Below the pieces are notes generated by a model. It was given only the letters and a program-made list of their open reading frames with translations, searched no databases and was not told the DNA's origin. This document shows, piece by piece, positions 18,231 to 26,751 of a DNA stretch of 64,000 nt. The stretch is from Blastocatellia bacterium (lineage in GTDB: Bacteria; Acidobacteriota; Blastocatellia; Chloracidobacteriales; JADJPF01). Position numbers and translations under genes: made by a program. Location: assembly GCA_016713405.1 (NCBI GenBank), contig JADJPF010000027.1, positions 248,001-312,000 of the forward strand. Direction: 5' to 3'. The number at the start of each line of letters is the position of its first letter. Within the stretch, counting starts at the first letter, position 1.

Positions 18231-19014
18231 AAAGCAACCTGTAGTACTATCTATTGCTGGTTTTGATCCAACATCTGGTGCAGGGGTCACTGCTGATATA
18301 AAAACTTTTGCTGCTTTTAATTGTTATGGCTTAGCTGTCACAACTGCAATTACTGTTCAAGATACAGCAAAAGTACATAGTTCTATGGTTTTAAGTGCTG
18401 ATTTGGTTACAAAACAACTTAATGCTTTATCTGAAGATATTGCGTTTGATGTAGTAAAAATAGGCATGTTAGGTGACAATGAAATTGTATTAGCAGTAAT
18501 AGATTTTTTAGTTTCCCAAAAAACAAAATTTGTCATAATAGACCCTTTGATTTATTCAACTAGCGGGTATCCTTTACTTGAAGAAACAGCTAAAGAGCTA
18601 GTTATAAATAAGTTATTCCCATTAGCTACTTTGATTACCCCTAATTTAATGGAAACTGCTATATTGCTTAATGAAACGATTTTAGATTTAGAAGATATGA
18701 AACAAGCCGCAGCAAAACTAAATTTAATCAGTAAAACAGCAGTTTTAATTAAAGGGGGACATCTATCAGGAGATCCAATAGATTTGTTTTATAATGGCAA
18801 GGATTACAAGATTTTTTCTTCTCCACGTATAAAACAAACTGCACATGGAACAGGTTGCGCCCTTTCTTCCGCTATAAGTGCAGCCTTAGCTTGTGGAAAT
18901 GATTTGATAAAATCTATAGAGATTGCTAAAAACTTTCTGACTAATTCTTTAATGTCAGCACAAAGATTAGGGCGAGGAGATAATTTGCTTAATCATTTTT
19001 CTAGCTTTTACTAA
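18214..19014 (+). CDS. thiD: Hydroxymethylpyrimidine / phosphomethylpyrimidine kinase
   Basis: A 266-residue ribokinase-fold enzyme that phosphorylates HMP and HMP-phosphate, supplying the pyrimidine substrate of ThiE. Visible motifs are SIAGFDPTSGAGVTADIKTF near the N terminus, TTAITVQDT, VVKIGMLG, IDPLIYSTSG, TPNLMETAIL and the anion-hole and catalytic-base region HGTGCALSSAISAALACG. The start overlaps thiE by 17 bases and the stop lies one base before the next gene, which indicates translational coupling in the thiE-thiD-TPR run. Confidence 0.93.
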   Translation: MSLKGKKQPVVLSIAGFDPTSGAGVTADIKTFAAFNCYGLAVTTAITVQDTAKVHSSMVLSADLVTKQLNALSEDIAFDVVKIGMLGDNEIVLAVIDFLVSQKTKFVIIDPLIYSTSGYPLLEETAKELVINKLFPLATLITPNLMETAILLNETILDLEDMKQAAAKLNLISKTAVLIKGGHLSGDPIDLFYNGKDYKIFSSPRIKQTAHGTGCALSSAISAALACGNDLIKSIEIAKNFLTNSLMSAQRLGRGDNLLNHFSSFY

Positions 19015-19015
19015 T

Positions 19016-19831
19016 ATGCCAAGCTTAGAACCAATAGACGAAAAAATATTAAGTGAATACCCTATACCATTAGCACTAAAATATCAAAGAGTGTTAATGG
19101 AGGAAGATTCTTTTGCTAAAGCAAGATCACTAACAGGTGCATTTGAAGCATTATTGAAATATTGTTTATGTATCACAATACAAGATAGTTACCGTACACG
19201 CTTAGTTACACCTCAATTTTCTAGTGCAAATCTTGAGCAAATACTTAACCTAAAAGCAAGCTCTATATTTAAGTTACTAATAGATAATTTATTTTTATTT
19301 AATCATAGCCAAGAAACTATATTTGAACCAGAACTATACCTACTGTTTTATTCTGAATTTAACCCTAATGCACAATTACGAAATGATACTAGTGGGCTGA
19401 TAATGGCACTCTTAGAATTTGCTAAGGAATATCCTTATAGAGGGGAAGTTAAAGCTAATGAATTTGAAGCAGAGGCAGATTTTCAAAGCTATTTGCCTTT
19501 ATTAAAAGGGCTTTATGGGCAAGCTATTTTTCTAGCAAATTTACCTTCACTTTATTTTCATGATCCTATGGATGAAATTGAGGCAATAGCACAACCTTCA
19601 ACAGCTAGTTTGGCAACGGCTGAAATACTGATGGGGGCATATGCTATTAGTCAAGCTATGTCAAATAGACGATTTCCCGGCTGTCCTTTTGGCCGAATAG
19701 CCTTAAAATCTCGTCGTAGTAATATTTTACTAAGTCTTCATCCATTAGTAATGTTAGTAGAAACGATAGAACTACTTTCTACAACTTCAGATGATAGTTT
19801 ATCTATCGGGCCCTATAGTCATATTTTATGA
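19016..19831 (+). CDS. N-terminal domain of a TPR protein (probably split by a frameshift)
   Basis: 271 residues of unknown family, starting 2 bases after the thiD stop. The sequence ARSLTGAFEALLKYCLCITI near residue 35 resembles helical N-terminal domains placed next to TPR or kinase modules, but I cannot name the family. It ends abnormally: near 19812 the run GGGCCC precedes a tail (YSHIL, stop). Dropping one G gives SIGPIVIFYDEIRGIDQE, which continues straight into the TPR frame listed next. The next frame has no ribosome site before its own ATG. The likely true gene is 19016-21161, about 714 residues. Confidence 0.65.
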   Translation: MPSLEPIDEKILSEYPIPLALKYQRVLMEEDSFAKARSLTGAFEALLKYCLCITIQDSYRTRLVTPQFSSANLEQILNLKASSIFKLLIDNLFLFNHSQETIFEPELYLLFYSEFNPNAQLRNDTSGLIMALLEFAKEYPYRGEVKANEFEAEADFQSYLPLLKGLYGQAIFLANLPSLYFHDPMDEIEAIAQPSTASLATAEILMGAYAISQAMSNRRFPGCPFGRIALKSRRSNILLSLHPLVMLVETIELLSTTSDDSLSIGPYSHIL

Positions 19832-21161
19832 TGAAATTCGAGGAATAGACCAGGAAAAATTATTAAAATATTGGTACTCGGAAATTTCTAAACAAGCTCA
19901 AACGTCAGAAGCTCCTAAACTTGCCTTGACACCACAAGGAGGTATTTTTAATAAGCTTACTGAGTGGATAAAAACTAATCGAAGTTCTAATAAAACCCGT
20001 ATCCAACTAGCACAACAAGTTAGCAAATATATTGAGCAACGTAATTTTAATGCTGCCATCACAGAATTTGAAAAAATTGCTGAAGCTGAACCAGATAATT
20101 TAGCTATAGCGGCTAGATTAGCAGAACTTTATTTGCCAGCTAATAAACGTTTAGAAGCTAGTTATAATTTTGGAAAAATTGCAGAACGTTGCTTAGAATT
20201 AGGTTTAATCCCTCAAGCTATGTTGATGTATCAAAGAGTACATAGACTTAACCCTAAGGATATAACTTCTAGCTTAAAACTAGCTAATATATGTTCAGAA
20301 CAAGGTTGTAAGGAAATAGCTTTACAACAATGTGAAAGGATTGTTGAGAATGCTAGTCAAATTAATGATAATGAAGGAGTTCTTAAAGCACTAGAACTTG
20401 CTGTTAGTCTCTCGCCAAACGATGCTAATAATCAAAGACGTTTAGCTACTATTTATTTAACAAAAAAACAAAAACCACAAGCTCTAAAATGTTTACTTGC
20501 AGCAGCAGAAACACTTTATGCACAAAATGAATACAAGCAGACAGCAGAAGTTTATGAAGAAATATTAACGGTTAAACCTTTTCATCAATTAGCATTTACA
20601 ATGCTTGGTTATATTTACTTACAACTAGGTGATAATGAAAAAGCTATTGAAATGTTAGTTCCGTCTTGCCAAAGTGAACCTACTAATGTTGATTTACTAA
20701 GAGCTTTAGCACATGCTTACTTAAAAGCTAATGAATTAGAGAATGCTTATAAGACTTTTTCTTCTTTATTTAGATTAGATAAAAATTTTGCTAGTGAGTT
20801 CCTAGAACTTGGACGACGATTTTTATATGATGGAAATTTAGATTATGTAGGGTTAATTGTTGATGAATGTTTACAAATATTAGTTTCAGAGCAAAAATCC
20901 CAACAAGTAGCAAGTTTACTTGAAAGTTGTTTAAGTCAAAACTCTCATCACCTACCTACTATAAAACGCTTGGTTGATTTTTATATATTAATTAATGATG
21001 AGGTTAATCTAAAACGCTTACTTCAATCTTTAGCAACAGAAGCACGCTCACAAGGGCTTTTGGAAGATGCTAAAACGGCCTTAAAACAATTAACTAGTTT
21101 GGAACCAACAAATCGTAGTTATCTTATTCAACTACAAGATTTAGACCGATATCAGCTATAA
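19791..21161 (+). CDS. TPR protein (C-terminal part of the preceding gene)
   Basis: The annotated ATG at 19791 lies inside the previous gene and has no purine-rich ribosome site, so it is probably not a real start. From residue about 70 the protein is tandem TPRs: AAITEFEKIAEAEPDNLAIA, PQAMLMYQRVHRLNPKD, TAEVYEEILTVKPFHQLAF and others, up to residue 450. These repeats resemble those of the large scaffold at 14088-17240, and both have the ILTVKP/LEPTN style of spacing. They may be partners or paralogues on either side of the thi genes. No signal peptide or membrane helix is seen, so a cytoplasmic scaffold is likely. Confidence 0.75.
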   Translation: MIVYLSGPIVIFYDEIRGIDQEKLLKYWYSEISKQAQTSEAPKLALTPQGGIFNKLTEWIKTNRSSNKTRIQLAQQVSKYIEQRNFNAAITEFEKIAEAEPDNLAIAARLAELYLPANKRLEASYNFGKIAERCLELGLIPQAMLMYQRVHRLNPKDITSSLKLANICSEQGCKEIALQQCERIVENASQINDNEGVLKALELAVSLSPNDANNQRRLATIYLTKKQKPQALKCLLAAAETLYAQNEYKQTAEVYEEILTVKPFHQLAFTMLGYIYLQLGDNEKAIEMLVPSCQSEPTNVDLLRALAHAYLKANELENAYKTFSSLFRLDKNFASEFLELGRRFLYDGNLDYVGLIVDECLQILVSEQKSQQVASLLESCLSQNSHHLPTIKRLVDFYILINDEVNLKRLLQSLATEARSQGLLEDAKTALKQLTSLEPTNRSYLIQLQDLDRYQL

Positions 21162-21270
21162 ATTTTCTAGCACTTAAAAATCCTTTTTTAGATATCCCTA
21201 AAAACTACTGTAGCAATAAGCTTTGTGATGTTGCAAAAAATAAGCAAAGCGAGTAAATTGACTTTATTCT

Positions 21271-22965
21271 ATGACAAACTTTGAGCGAATCCTTATTTAT
21301 TATCGACGTTATTGGGGCAAGTTAACTGTAGGCTGTCTAATAGTTATACGTTTTGCAATTGATGACCTACAAATTCAATTAACCCAAAAAAAACTTTTTA
21401 CTTATGGACTCCTGGTTTTAGGTGTTGCTACTCTAAAAGGGATTTTTCTATTTAGTCAACGCTGGATTTTAGTTGTAATGTCTCGTGATATTGAAAACGA
21501 TTTACGGAATGACTATTACGAAAAATTACAACAATTACAATATAGTTTTTTCCAGCAAAACCGGGTTGGAGATTTAATGGCTAGGGCTACTAGCGATATT
21601 AACGAAGTAAGAATGTTAATTGGCCCAGCGATTATGTATTTTCTTAATACAGTAGTTGTAACCATTGTTGCTATTCCTGTAATGATTGCTATTAGCTTAA
21701 AACTAACTTTGTTAGTACTAGGAAGTTTACTAAGTGTTTCTTTAGTAACTAAGTATTTTTCTACACAAATACATGATCGTTTTGAGAAAATCCAAGAATA
21801 TTTTGCTTCCATAACTGCACGAGCGCAGGAAAATTTAACAGGTGTTCGGGTAATTCGTGCTTATAGGCGAGAAGATTATGAAATAGAAAAATTTCAAGAA
21901 TTAAATAAAGAGTTTGTCATAAGAAACCTGGGTTTAATTAGAATACAAGCATTGTTTATGCCAGTACTTCGCGCTTTGGTAGGAATTGGCCCAGTAGTTG
22001 TGCTTTGGTATGGTGGTAGTTTAGTTGTTAATCAAACTATTAGTTTAGGCAGATTTGTAGAGTTTAATATGTATTTAACTTTATTAATTTGGCCGATGAT
22101 TGCTTTAGGTTATGTTATTAGTCTTTACCAACGTGGTATGGCTAGCATGAAACGAATTAATAATATTTTAAATACAGAAGTTACTATAAAAGATGAAGGT
22201 AAAGAACAAATTAAAGAAGTAAAAGGTGAAATAGAATTTCGTAACCTAACTTTTAGCTATGGTGAAAAGACAGTACTAAAAAATATCAACTTAAAAATTG
22301 AAGCAGGGCAAACTATTGCAATTGTTGGTCATACTGGCTCTGGCAAGTCTACTTTAATTAATCTAATTCCACGTTTATTTGACTCTGCTCAAAGTCAACT
22401 TTTTATTGATGGTTATCCAATTCAAGATATACCTCTAGCAACTTTAAGGCAAGCAATAGGCTATGTCCCACAAGACACTTTTCTTTTTGGAGACACAATT
22501 GCAGGAAATATTGCTTTTGGAGTAGAAAAAGCAGATCCTAAAGAAATTGAAAATGTTGCTGAACAAGCAGGGCTTTTAGCAGATATTAAAGCTTTTGCAG
22601 AAGAGTTTAATACAATGGTAGGAGAGCGGGGAATTACCCTTTCTGGCGGGCAAAAACAGCGAACTGCTATTGCTCGTGCTTTGATTCGTCAACCTAAAAT
22701 TTTAATTCTGGATGATTCTCTTTCTGCTGTTGATACTGAAACAGAAGAGCGTATCTTAGGACACTTAAAAGGTGTAATGTCTGGTCGAACAAGTATTATT
22801 GTTTCCCATCGGATTTCTACTGTAAAAATGGCAGATTTAATAGTTGTACTTTCTGATGGAGAAATTATTGAACGTGGCACACATGAAAAACTTTTAACTC
22901 GTGGTGGTGCTTATGCAGAACTTTATGAGAAACAGTTACTAGAAGAGGAGTTAGCAGCAACTTAA
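21271..22965 (+). CDS. ABC exporter half-transporter, subunit 1 (degenerate Walker B)
   Basis: A 564-residue fused membrane-ATPase half-transporter of the multidrug/lipid type. The NBD has Walker A GHTGSGKST (from residue 353), LSGGQKQR, Walker B ILILDDSLSAVD (Asp481-Asp482) and the SHR switch. The catalytic Glu after Walker B is Asp482, as in the inactive-site subunits of heterodimeric exporters such as BmrC and TM287 (from memory). The first transmembrane helix looks short: after KLTVGCLIVI the chain goes at once to RFAIDDLQ, where homologues have about 15-20 more residues. The stop overlaps the next ATG (TAATG), so the pair is translationally coupled and should form a heterodimer. Confidence 0.88.
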   Translation: MTNFERILIYYRRYWGKLTVGCLIVIRFAIDDLQIQLTQKKLFTYGLLVLGVATLKGIFLFSQRWILVVMSRDIENDLRNDYYEKLQQLQYSFFQQNRVGDLMARATSDINEVRMLIGPAIMYFLNTVVVTIVAIPVMIAISLKLTLLVLGSLLSVSLVTKYFSTQIHDRFEKIQEYFASITARAQENLTGVRVIRAYRREDYEIEKFQELNKEFVIRNLGLIRIQALFMPVLRALVGIGPVVVLWYGGSLVVNQTISLGRFVEFNMYLTLLIWPMIALGYVISLYQRGMASMKRINNILNTEVTIKDEGKEQIKEVKGEIEFRNLTFSYGEKTVLKNINLKIEAGQTIAIVGHTGSGKSTLINLIPRLFDSAQSQLFIDGYPIQDIPLATLRQAIGYVPQDTFLFGDTIAGNIAFGVEKADPKEIENVAEQAGLLADIKAFAEEFNTMVGERGITLSGGQKQRTAIARALIRQPKILILDDSLSAVDTETEERILGHLKGVMSGRTSIIVSHRISTVKMADLIVVLSDGEIIERGTHEKLLTRGGAYAELYEKQLLEEELAAT

Positions 22966-24815
22966 TGGCTAGCGAAGAAGAAGTTAAAGGGAAACTTTAT
23001 GATGGGGTTTTAACAAAAAGGCTTTTAGGCTATGTACACCCTTACATCAAATATATTGCTATTGCTGTTCCATTAATTACTTTTAATTCTATTGTTGAAT
23101 TAATTGGGTTAAATATAACAATGATGGCAGTAGATCTTTACTTAAAACCTATTGCAGAATCACAGTTAAATTTTATTTCCCGTCTGCTACAACAATCTTT
23201 CAAATTGCTAGATTGGAACCCTTCTATTTCAGAAGCTTTACTCTTTTTTACAGGGCTTTATCTCCTCGTAGTTATACTAGGGTTTATTTTATCTTATTTA
23301 CAGGTAGTTATTCTTAATACAATGGGACAGCATATTATGTATGATATGCGTAAAGAAATATTTACACAGTTTCAAAAACTCCCATTACAATTTTATGATC
23401 AAAATCCTGTTGGACGTTTAATTACTCGTTTAACTACGGATGTTAGCTCACTTAATGAGTTAATGACATCTGGTTTTGTTGCACTAGTTAGTGATGTTTT
23501 AACTTTAGTTGGAATTTTAACCTTTCTATTTTTAGTTAATTGGCAACTGGCTTTAGCGATTTTACTTGTTTTACCAATGATGATTGGTGTTACAGCTTGG
23601 TTTAGGAAAAATGCTTCTGTTGGTTTTAGAAAAGTTAGGGTAAAAATAGCTCTGCTTAACTCTTTTTTACAAGAACATATTATGGGAATGGCTATAGTAC
23701 AACTATTTAATAGAGAAAAAAGAGAATTTGAGCAATTTAAGACCATAAATGATGAGCATCGTCAGGTAAATATAGAAACAATATTTTATTATGCAGTTTT
23801 TTATCCAGCTATTGGTTGGGTAAGTGCTTTAGGTACAGCAGTTATTGTTTGGTATGGAGGGCTACAAATCTTAGAAGGCACATTAACTTTAGGAGCATTG
23901 ATTTTCTTTATTCAAGCCACACAACGCTTTTATGAGCCTATAATGGACTTAAGCGAAAAATATAATATTCTTCAAGCTGCAATGGCTTCTGCTGAAAGAA
24001 TTTTTAGCCTTTTAGATACACCTATAACTATTATTTCTCCTGAAAAACCCTATAAAACAACAAAAATTAAAGGGGCTATTGAATTTCGCAATGTTTGGTT
24101 TGCTTACCAAGATGAAAATTGGATTCTAAAAGATTTGTCTTTTAAGATTGAGCCAGGCCAATCTATTGCAATTGTTGGTCATACTGGTGCTGGTAAAACA
24201 ACTATATCTAGCCTACTAATGAGATTTTATGATATTCAAAAAGGACAAATTTTTATTGATGGGGTAGACATTAAAGAATTTGACTTAAAAGAACTAAGAC
24301 AAATTTTTGGGGTTGTATTGCAAGATGTATTTTTATTCTCTGGTGATATTGCTACTAATATTACTTTAGGCGATAAAAATATTACTGAACAAAATATGCT
24401 GGACGCAGCTAAACAGGTACATGCTGACAAGTTTATTTCTGAGTTAAAAAATACTTATAAATCCGAATTAAATGAACGAGGATCAACTTTATCCGTAGGC
24501 CAACGTCAACTACTTTCTTTTGCTCGTGCGCTAGCATTTAACCCTAGAGTATTAATTTTAGATGAAGCTACTTCGTCAGTTGATACAGAAACAGAATTAT
24601 TAATTCGGGATGCGGTTAAAACTTTGCTTGCAGGTCGAACTTCTTTAATTATTGCACATCGTCTTTCTACTATTCAAAGTGCAGATAAAATTATGGTAAT
24701 GCACAAAGGACAATTACGCGAAATGGGCAATCATCAAGAATTACTAGCTAAACGGGGTATATATTATAAACTTTATCAACTTCAATATCGGGAGGAGCCG
24801 GTAAGTACCCGGTAG
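22965..24815 (+). CDS. ABC exporter half-transporter, subunit 2 (degenerate signature)
   Basis: A 616-residue partner of the previous subunit; its ATG overlaps the previous stop by one base. The membrane part has about six helices (residues 30-330). The NBD has Walker A GHTGAGKTT, Walker B VLILDEATSSVD with the catalytic Glu present, and IAHRLSTI. The signature is LSVGQRQ instead of LSGGQ. A heterodimer has two composite sites. The subunit 1 Walker B (Asp) pairs with this changed signature to make one weak site. The subunit 1 LSGGQ pairs with this Glu-bearing Walker B to make the consensus site. Substrate cannot be told from the sequence. Confidence 0.9.
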   Translation: MASEEEVKGKLYDGVLTKRLLGYVHPYIKYIAIAVPLITFNSIVELIGLNITMMAVDLYLKPIAESQLNFISRLLQQSFKLLDWNPSISEALLFFTGLYLLVVILGFILSYLQVVILNTMGQHIMYDMRKEIFTQFQKLPLQFYDQNPVGRLITRLTTDVSSLNELMTSGFVALVSDVLTLVGILTFLFLVNWQLALAILLVLPMMIGVTAWFRKNASVGFRKVRVKIALLNSFLQEHIMGMAIVQLFNREKREFEQFKTINDEHRQVNIETIFYYAVFYPAIGWVSALGTAVIVWYGGLQILEGTLTLGALIFFIQATQRFYEPIMDLSEKYNILQAAMASAERIFSLLDTPITIISPEKPYKTTKIKGAIEFRNVWFAYQDENWILKDLSFKIEPGQSIAIVGHTGAGKTTISSLLMRFYDIQKGQIFIDGVDIKEFDLKELRQIFGVVLQDVFLFSGDIATNITLGDKNITEQNMLDAAKQVHADKFISELKNTYKSELNERGSTLSVGQRQLLSFARALAFNPRVLILDEATSSVDTETELLIRDAVKTLLAGRTSLIIAHRLSTIQSADKIMVMHKGQLREMGNHQELLAKRGIYYKLYQLQYREEPVSTR

Positions 24816-24822
24816 TATAGTT

Positions 24823-25275
24823 TTGTTTTGGAAATACCAACCTAGTAGCTTAGTTTTTACATTAGCTAGCATTGCCTGGGTATTGATTATTAGTAGTTTT
24901 TCAACTAGCAGTTTTGGAGCTAATAAAACTGCTTCTTATATTGAGGTTTACTTAAGAGAGCTATTTCCTACCTTTCAAACTTCTACAATTCATTTAATTC
25001 ATATAGCGATTCGTAAACTTGGGCATTTTATAGAGTTTGGGATTTTTTCAGCACTAATTTTTGGGATTTTTGCGGCAAAAAAAAACTCTTGGAAAATAAA
25101 CTGGCTACTATTTAGCACAATTATTGTAATAATAATTGCACTCTTAGATGAATACCATCAATCATTTGTAAGAAATCGTAGTGCTTCATTACAAGATAGT
25201 TTAGTAGATATTTTAGGTGGGCTAACAGCGTTATTAATACTTTTTAAGATAAAAAAGACTAAATTTAACAAATAG
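24823..25275 (+). CDS. VanZ-like membrane protein
   Basis: A 150-residue membrane protein starting at TTG 24823; no ATG or GTG is available in frame and the ribosome site is weak. It begins 7 bases after the ABC gene. The VanZ pattern is present: RKLGHFIEFGIFSALIFGIF in the second helix and DEYHQSFVRNRSASLQDSL followed by VDILGG. Four hydrophobic helices are visible. VanZ-family proteins give low-level teicoplanin resistance in some Firmicutes, but most distant members have unknown function. Operon position suggests a role linked to envelope export. Confidence 0.8.
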   Translation: MFWKYQPSSLVFTLASIAWVLIISSFSTSSFGANKTASYIEVYLRELFPTFQTSTIHLIHIAIRKLGHFIEFGIFSALIFGIFAAKKNSWKINWLLFSTIIVIIIALLDEYHQSFVRNRSASLQDSLVDILGGLTALLILFKIKKTKFNK

Positions 25276-25382
25276 GATTTCCAGAAATACAAACTAGCAA
25301 TAACGCTCTAGGCTTTAATTTTTATTTGGTTTATGATTTTTTGAAAAATTAACTTATATATTTTATTTTTTAGGAGATATTT

Positions 25383-25955
25383 GTGTTATATACCGCTTCA
25401 GAATTAAAAAAAGGCATGTTAATTGAGCTTGATAAAGTTCCTTATTTAATAACAGATGTTGCACATCAAACCCCGTCGGCGCGAGGTGCTACAATGCTGG
25501 TAAAAGCTAAGTTAAAAAACATGCTAAATAAACAAAGTTTGGAAAAAACTTTTCGTGCTGCTGATAAAGTTGAAGAACCAAATTTTGAAACTAACCCTGG
25601 GCAATTTCTTTATTTAGAAGGGGATAGCTATGTTTTTATGGATTTAAGCACCTATGAACAATTTAATTTAACAACTGAAGTTTTAGATCAAGCCGTTTAT
25701 TTTCTTAAAGATGGGCTAGATTTAAGACTCCAAATTTATAATGGTGAGGCAATAGGGATAGAATTGCCAAATTCCATTGATTTAACTGTAACGGAAACCG
25801 AACCAGCCTTAAAAGGTGCTACAGCATCGGCTCAAACTAAATCTGCTACTTTAGAAACAGGGCTTCAAATACAAGTCCCTCCTTATATTGAAATTGGAGA
25901 AGTTGTTAAAGTTGATACTAGAACACAAACTTTTGTTTCTCGTGGTGGAAAATAG
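25383..25955 (+). CDS. efp: Elongation factor P with extended Arg-tipped loop (EfpL-like)
   Basis: A 190-residue, three-domain EF-P fold starting at GTG 25383 with AGGAG just upstream. EF-P enters the ribosomal E-site to rescue stalls at consecutive prolines. The N-terminal KOW-like domain has MLYTASELKKGMLIEL and the loop reads TPSARGATMLVKAKLKN. Compared with the E. coli loop (KPGKGGAFVRTKLKN as I recall), it is two residues longer and has Arg34 at the tip instead of modified Lys34. That resembles the YeiP/EfpL paralogue. The C-terminal OB domain ends VPPYIEIGEVVKVDTRTQTF, typical of EF-P. No epmA, epmB or earP is nearby. Function as the main EF-P or as an EfpL is undecided. Confidence 0.9.
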   Translation: MLYTASELKKGMLIELDKVPYLITDVAHQTPSARGATMLVKAKLKNMLNKQSLEKTFRAADKVEEPNFETNPGQFLYLEGDSYVFMDLSTYEQFNLTTEVLDQAVYFLKDGLDLRLQIYNGEAIGIELPNSIDLTVTETEPALKGATASAQTKSATLETGLQIQVPPYIEIGEVVKVDTRTQTFVSRGGK

Positions 25956-26041
25956 TAGTGAAATAAAGATAAAATATTGCTAAAATAGGCTTGTTTTATC
26001 ATCTGTTAACCAAATTAAAATATCAAAAAGGAAGAAAAATT

Positions 26042-26662
26042 ATGTCAGTATTAATTGAGACAACAACAGATGACTTCATTTTTTACCCTGAAAGTGATGG
26101 CAAGCCTATGGCGGAAAATACTAAGCAATTTGAATGGATAGTGACAATTAAAGAAGGGCTAAATGCAATGTTGCCTAATGATTTTGTTGCAGGTGATTTG
26201 CTTTGGTATCCAGTAAAGGGAAATCCAAAAATTTCCCAAGCCCCTGATGCAATGGTAGCAATAGGCCGTCCCAAAGGTCATCGAGGTTCTTATAAACAAT
26301 GGGCAGAAGAAAATATTGCTCCACAAGTTGTTTTTGAAATTCTTTCTCCTGGTAATACTGTCCCAGAAATGCTAAGAAAATTTAGCTTCTATAACCTTTA
26401 TGGAGTAGAAGAATATTATGTTTATGACCCAGATGATAACTTGTTTTGGGCCTGGGTACGTCAGGAAGGGAATTTACAGGAAATTCTTAATGTTACAAAT
26501 TGGACTAGTCCAAGACTAGGTGTTAGGTTTGAGCTAACTAATGAAAAACTAGAAATTTATCGACCAGATGGAGAAAAATTTCTAACTTATGAAGAATTAG
26601 ATAGAATTGCAAAAACTACCCAAGCCGAATTAGCTAGAACTCAAGTTACAACTCACAGCTAG
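26042..26662 (+). CDS. Uma2-family putative restriction-like endonuclease
   Basis: ATG 26042 follows AGGAAG, so I prefer it to a TTG 51 bases upstream; 206 residues. This is a PD-(D/E)XK-fold Uma2 (DUF820) protein: LLWYPVKG, then APDAMVAIG with the catalytic Asp, QVVFEILSPGNT with Glu-x-Leu/Ser, and FYNLYGVEEYYVYDPDDN. Biological role is unknown; the family is abundant in some Acidobacteriota and Cyanobacteria. The C terminus is broken: near 26640-26660 a one-base shift continues into a charged coiled-coil tail (QSELEKERLEKERLKQKL) ending at TAA 26743-26745, the usual end of this family. Confidence 0.82.
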   Translation: MSVLIETTTDDFIFYPESDGKPMAENTKQFEWIVTIKEGLNAMLPNDFVAGDLLWYPVKGNPKISQAPDAMVAIGRPKGHRGSYKQWAEENIAPQVVFEILSPGNTVPEMLRKFSFYNLYGVEEYYVYDPDDNLFWAWVRQEGNLQEILNVTNWTSPRLGVRFELTNEKLEIYRPDGEKFLTYEELDRIAKTTQAELARTQVTTHS

Positions 26663-26751
26663 AGACAACCCAATCAGAGCTAGAAAAAGAACGATTAGAA
26701 AAAGAACGACTTAAGCAAAAATTAAAAGAATTGGGGATAGAGTAACTTTAC

